A stretch of DNA of 64,000 nt, taken from NCBI GenBank assembly GCA_965279315.1, contig OZ257145.1, forward strand, positions 2,480,001 through 2,544,000, written 5' to 3'. The notes beneath the pieces are model-generated. The model searched no databases, was not told the DNA's origin, and saw nothing but the letters and a program-made list of their open reading frames with translations. Every line of letters begins with the position of its first letter. Position 1 is the first letter of the stretch. The position numbers and the translations under genes were made by a program. The stretch is from JAPWJZ01 sp965279315 (GTDB taxonomy: Bacteria; Pseudomonadota; Alphaproteobacteria; Micavibrionales; UBA2020). Positions 60,976 through 64,000 of the stretch are shown here, piece after piece.

Positions 60976-62352
60976 ATGAAGAAACCTGTTCACATCATCG
61001 GCGCCGGCATGGCGGGTTCGGAAGCGGCGTGGCAGCTGGTCAATGCCGGCGTGCCCGTGGTGCTGCATGAAATGCGTCCCGTGCAGAAAACCGAGGCGCA
61101 TAGCACCGAGAATTTCGCAGAACTTGTTTGCTCCAACTCCTTCCGTTCCGACGACTGGGAATATAACGCGGTCGGCCTGCTGCACGAAGAAATGCGCCGC
61201 GCGAATTCGCTCATCATGGGCGCGGGCGACCGCAACAAGGTTCCGGCGGGATCCGCCCTCGCCGTCGACCGCGACATGTTTTCGCAAGACGTCACCGACA
61301 AATTGAAAAGCCATCCGCTCGTGACTGTCGAGCGCGGCGAAGTCGCGGGCCTGCCGCCTGCGGATTGGGACAGCGTCATTATCTCGACCGGCCCCCTCAC
61401 CTCGCCCGCGCTGTCGAAGGCCGTGCTGGAAATCACCAACGAACAAAGCCTCGCGTTTTTCGACGCCATCGCGCCGATCGTGTTCACGGAATCGATCGAC
61501 ATGGAAAAGGCATGGTTCCAGTCGCGCTACGACAAGCCGGGCCCGGGCGGCACGGGCAAGGATTACATCAACTGCGCGTTCGACGCGAAGGAAGATTACT
61601 ACGCCTTTATCGACGCGCTGCTGGCCGCCGAAAAAACAGAATTCAAGGAATGGGAAAAAGACACGCCCTATTTCGAAGGCTGCCTGCCGATTGAAGTCAT
61701 GGCGGAACGCGGGCGCGATACTTTGCGCTTCGGCCCCATGAAACCGGTCGGTTTGGACAACCCGAAGATGGATCGCCGCCCCTGGGCCGTGGTGCAGCTG
61801 CGCCAGGACAATAAACTCGGCACGCTGTACAACATCGTCGGTTTCCAGACCAAAATGAAATACGGCGAGCAGACGCGCATCCTGCGCATGATCCCCGGCC
61901 TCGAAAACGCCGAATTCGCGCGCCTTGGCGGCATTCACCGCAATACCTTCATCAACAGCCCAAAATTGCTGGATGCGAATTTGCGCCTGAAGGTGCAGCC
62001 GCGCATCCGCTTTGCGGGTCAGGTCACGGGCTGCGAAGGCTATGTCGAAAGCGCCGCTGTCGGCTTGATGGCGGGTCGTTTTGCCGCCGCCGAATATCAT
62101 GGCCGCGCCGTGGAAACGCCGCCCGTCACAACCGCGATGGGCGCGCTGCTCAACCACATCACGACAGGCGCCGAGGCTGAGACTTTCCAGCCGATGAACA
62201 TCAATTTCGGCCTGTTCCCGCCCATCGATGAAACGGGATTGGTGCAGGAAGGCAAAAAGAAAGTCGACAGCCGCGACCGCAAGCGCGCCTATGCCGTGCG
62301 CGCGCTCGCCGACCTTGACGGCTGGCTGAAGGATTACAAGGCAGCAGCCTAA
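60976..62352 (+). CDS. trmFO: Folate/FAD-dependent tRNA-U54 methyltransferase
   Basis: 458 residues. FAD-binding HIIGAGMAGSEAAWQL at the start, FAELVCSNSFRSDDWEYNAVG, CLPIEVMAERG and FAGQVTGCEGYVESAAVGL are diagnostic. It makes 5-methyluridine at position 54 using methylene-THF, replacing TrmA. ATG 60976 chosen; the longer frame reads through the end of the upstream paralogue. Confidence 0.96.
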   Translation: MKKPVHIIGAGMAGSEAAWQLVNAGVPVVLHEMRPVQKTEAHSTENFAELVCSNSFRSDDWEYNAVGLLHEEMRRANSLIMGAGDRNKVPAGSALAVDRDMFSQDVTDKLKSHPLVTVERGEVAGLPPADWDSVIISTGPLTSPALSKAVLEITNEQSLAFFDAIAPIVFTESIDMEKAWFQSRYDKPGPGGTGKDYINCAFDAKEDYYAFIDALLAAEKTEFKEWEKDTPYFEGCLPIEVMAERGRDTLRFGPMKPVGLDNPKMDRRPWAVVQLRQDNKLGTLYNIVGFQTKMKYGEQTRILRMIPGLENAEFARLGGIHRNTFINSPKLLDANLRLKVQPRIRFAGQVTGCEGYVESAAVGLMAGRFAAAEYHGRAVETPPVTTAMGALLNHITTGAEAETFQPMNINFGLFPPIDETGLVQEGKKKVDSRDRKRAYAVRALADLDGWLKDYKAAA

Positions 62353-63125
62353 GCCGCCCACCACAACCGCAACGCCAGCAACGGCGGCGGTAATTTCAGA
62401 GCAGATGACAGCAGGTTATAATCCGCCTTTTCAATCTGGCGCAGGTACATCGCCGCCAGTTTGGCGGGCAACAGGGGCGCGTTGGTTTTCGCGGCATCGA
62501 CCACGGCCTTCACCACCGGCTTCAGCTTTTCAAATTCCTTGCCTTCGAACAGCGCATACTGGTTCGTTTCCGCCTTGTGCAACAGGTCTTCTGGCAGGTA
62601 GCAGCGGCGTTGTCTGGAATGGACAACAACAGCGCGCAGCAATCCGGCCAGCGCGTATGACGTTGCCGCCGCCTGAATGTCTTCTTCCTTCGCCTGCTTC
62701 CCCTCGATCAGCAATGCCAGTTTCAGCAGCGGCGTCGCGGTGAAATCGGCGTAATTCTTCATGCCCTCCAGCGTCGCGGGCAATTTGTCCTCAAGGTCGA
62801 ATTCGCGGGCATAGAGCAGGCTGTCGAACAATTCGCGCGGCAGGCTGTATTGACGGATCATGGCGGCCAGCGGCTCCACCACTTCATGTTTCAGCGGCGG
62901 CTTGCCGTCATAAATCGCGCCAATCGCATCCCGCCACCATTGCAGGCGGATGAGGCCGAGCCTCGTTTCGGTCACCACCTCGCGCGTCTTGGCGATTTCA
63001 TAGTTGAAGGCGTAGAGCACGAACAATCCGTCGCGCGCGGCGGGTTTTGCCAGCAGCGTTAAAAGGAAACGGTCCGGATCGTGTTTCCGGACCGTTTCCG
63101 CACAATAGGAAAGCTGCGTATTAAT
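62349..63125 (-). CDS. Squalene/phytoene-synthase-family protein (NDUFAF6-like)
   Basis: About 258 residues. SYCAETVRKHDPDRFLLTLL, FVLYAFNYEIAKTREVVTE and LIRLQWWRDAIGAIYDG are the family opening; in active squalene/phytoene synthases D-x-x-x-D motifs bind Mg and diphosphate, but here the corresponding places read ARDGL/YEIAK and lack a clear second D-x-x-x-D, as in NDUFAF6, a complex I assembly factor. The homologous start would be MNTQLSYC, which needs ATT at 63125; this ATT shares bases with the TAA of the upstream gene. The nearest ordinary start is TTG at 63206, 27 codons earlier inside that gene. Confidence 0.82.
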   Translation of the reverse strand: MNTQLSYCAETVRKHDPDRFLLTLLAKPAARDGLFVLYAFNYEIAKTREVVTETRLGLIRLQWWRDAIGAIYDGKPPLKHEVVEPLAAMIRQYSLPRELFDSLLYAREFDLEDKLPATLEGMKNYADFTATPLLKLALLIEGKQAKEEDIQAAATSYALAGLLRAVVVHSRQRRCYLPEDLLHKAETNQYALFEGKEFEKLKPVVKAVVDAAKTNAPLLPAKLAAMYLRQIEKADYNLLSSALKLPPPLLALRLWWAA

Positions 63126-63822
63126 GGTGATACGGGCTCCGGAAGGCGAAGAAGGGCTTGCCGGCCTTTTCGTCGCGCGTGCCGGGCTTGTCGGTCGGCA
63201 GCACAAGTTTCGGGTCGGTCAGGAAGCCGCGATAATAGCCGGTCGGGAACGGGTGGTATTTCGACTGCAGCTCGACAGAGTCGATGATGCTGAGGAACAA
63301 GCCGTTCCAGCGTTCATACACTTCCGATTTCGCCGCGCAGGTGATTTCATAGCGGCTGTCGCCGTACACGCTGCCGATCATGAAGCCGCGCATTTTCGAC
63401 ACGCCATCGCCCGTTTCCTGTTCGAACGCGATCTGCACCGCGGTCGCATCGCCCTTGCCGCCGAGGCTGGCAGGATCGTAATAATCGAGGATGCGTGCAT
63501 TATTGAATTCGCTGATGCGGCCTTCCCAGAAATCGCGGTTCAGGGTCTGGCTGACCGCTTTATCAAGGAGGTATTTGGGATAAATCTGCAGGCGGCCGTC
63601 ATGATGGACCTGCATGCGGCAGGTGGCATGGTCTTCGCCGAGGGGACCCGCGATGCGCAGGCGCGTGTAAGCGTCATCCGGCGTCTGGATACGCCACATA
63701 TCGGGGAAGGACATGGTGTAATCGTTCACAACGTCTTTCCACACGAAAGTGTCGGCCTTGGCCGCAGGCGCAACCGCGGTCAGCGACAGGGCAACGATGG
63801 CGGCGGCGAGTATTTTCTTCAT
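63121..63822 (-). CDS. Exported hypothetical protein
   Basis: 233 residues from ATG 63822 with a clean signal peptide (MKKILAAAIVALSLTAVAPA, then AKA|D). The mature protein has WKDVVNDYTMSFPDMWRIQT, a YEITCAAKSEVYERW segment, and two cysteines that may pair. It resembles small periplasmic stress-type proteins in outline but no family is recognised. The open frame continues upstream to 63957 without a signal. AAGGAG lies just before the start region. Confidence 0.7.
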   Translation of the reverse strand: MKKILAAAIVALSLTAVAPAAKADTFVWKDVVNDYTMSFPDMWRIQTPDDAYTRLRIAGPLGEDHATCRMQVHHDGRLQIYPKYLLDKAVSQTLNRDFWEGRISEFNNARILDYYDPASLGGKGDATAVQIAFEQETGDGVSKMRGFMIGSVYGDSRYEITCAAKSEVYERWNGLFLSIIDSVELQSKYHPFPTGYYRGFLTDPKLVLPTDKPGTRDEKAGKPFFAFRSPYHH

Positions 63823-63960
63823 ACCTTGAAACTCCTTCAATCTCGACCTTGATTGTGGCCTGTTTTTGGATTCTTGGGAATAGACTAAAAGGCTGTTTTC
63901 GGTCATGTTTTTCTGTATCATGCCCCCTAAGCACATAATAAGACCGGCAACGCGCACCTT

Positions 63961-64000
63961 ATGAAAAAAACCGAGAACATCGCCACTGCCGCCATGATCC
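63961..64000 (+). CDS. Possible start of a plus-strand gene (cut by window edge)
   Basis: ATG at 63961 opens MKKTENIATAAMI and runs to the edge. It is divergent from the exported protein. Only 13 codons are visible and no clear ribosome site precedes them, so identity cannot be told. Confidence 0.35.
   Translation, partial: MKKTENIATAAMI

Noticed and set aside
60937..62364. 475-codon minus-strand open frame
   Set aside because: Antisense to trmFO.

Overview
The window reads as ordinary chromosomal DNA of an alphaproteobacterium. GC looks mid-50s percent by eye. Evidence for the class is a MucR/Ros regulator, a single-domain HIG1 protein, a COQ7-type ubiquinone hydroxylase, an NDUFAF7/MidA-type methyltransferase, an NDUFAF6-like squalene/phytoene-synthase homologue, TrmFO, a BMFP/UbiK protein, and the yajC-secD-secF-Mth938 order. 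No rRNA, CRISPR array, insertion sequence, prophage or plasmid gene was seen. Genus cannot be fixed from the sequence alone. Genes are tightly packed and no stretch above 300 bases lacks a feature; the longest plain gaps are about 230 bases before serA and about 200 bases between rplY and prsA.

Layout. 1-6092 (minus, runs off the left edge): one giant secreted protein of DUF11 and SdrD B-like repeats, then a tRNA-Leu. 6.5-9.9 kb: DedA-family protein, DsbB, COQ7 and small envelope proteins. 9.9-16.6 kb: HNH endonuclease, esterase, HIG1, glycosyltransferase 9, lipoprotein, oligopeptide-binding protein, PfkB kinase, TetR. 16.6-19.8 kb: response regulator, histidine kinase and a prepilin-like protein in one overlapping operon. 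19.9-27 kb: ilvE, hypoxanthine-DNA glycosylase and a split methylcitrate-cycle cluster (prpC, prpB, prpD) interleaved with small YjfB-like genes, an unrecognised 388-residue protein and a histone-H1-like basic protein. 27-35 kb: ankyrin-type protein and orphans, then ychF-pth-rplY-prsA and amtB. 35.5-42.9 kb: pgeF-midA-lgt, ubiK-ybjN-proC, MucR, tsaB, rutE and a degenerate polysaccharide deacetylase. 43-50 kb: sodB, Mth938-secF-secD-yajC and the ydbH-ynbE-ydbL envelope lipid-transport operon. 50-57 kb: serB, serC and serA (the whole phosphorylated serine pathway) with an M48 protease and a GDPD-like protein between them. 57-64 kb: a tandem pair of membrane paralogues, an L,D-transpeptidase, three tandem paralogues carrying an HExxH motif, trmFO, the squalene/phytoene-synthase-like gene and an exported protein.

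The least explained part is 58.3-60.9 kb: an L,D-transpeptidase followed, with almost no spacing, by three diverged paralogues that each keep HE[KQ]RHV, a GAQGP/GTQGP block and matching cysteines. This is a candidate new cell-envelope protease set. Second are the small YjfB-like genes and the unknown protein inside the propionate cluster. Third are family members that have lost expected metal ligands (the MucR homologue and the polysaccharide deacetylase). All functions are by reading motifs and recalled families; no database search was run.
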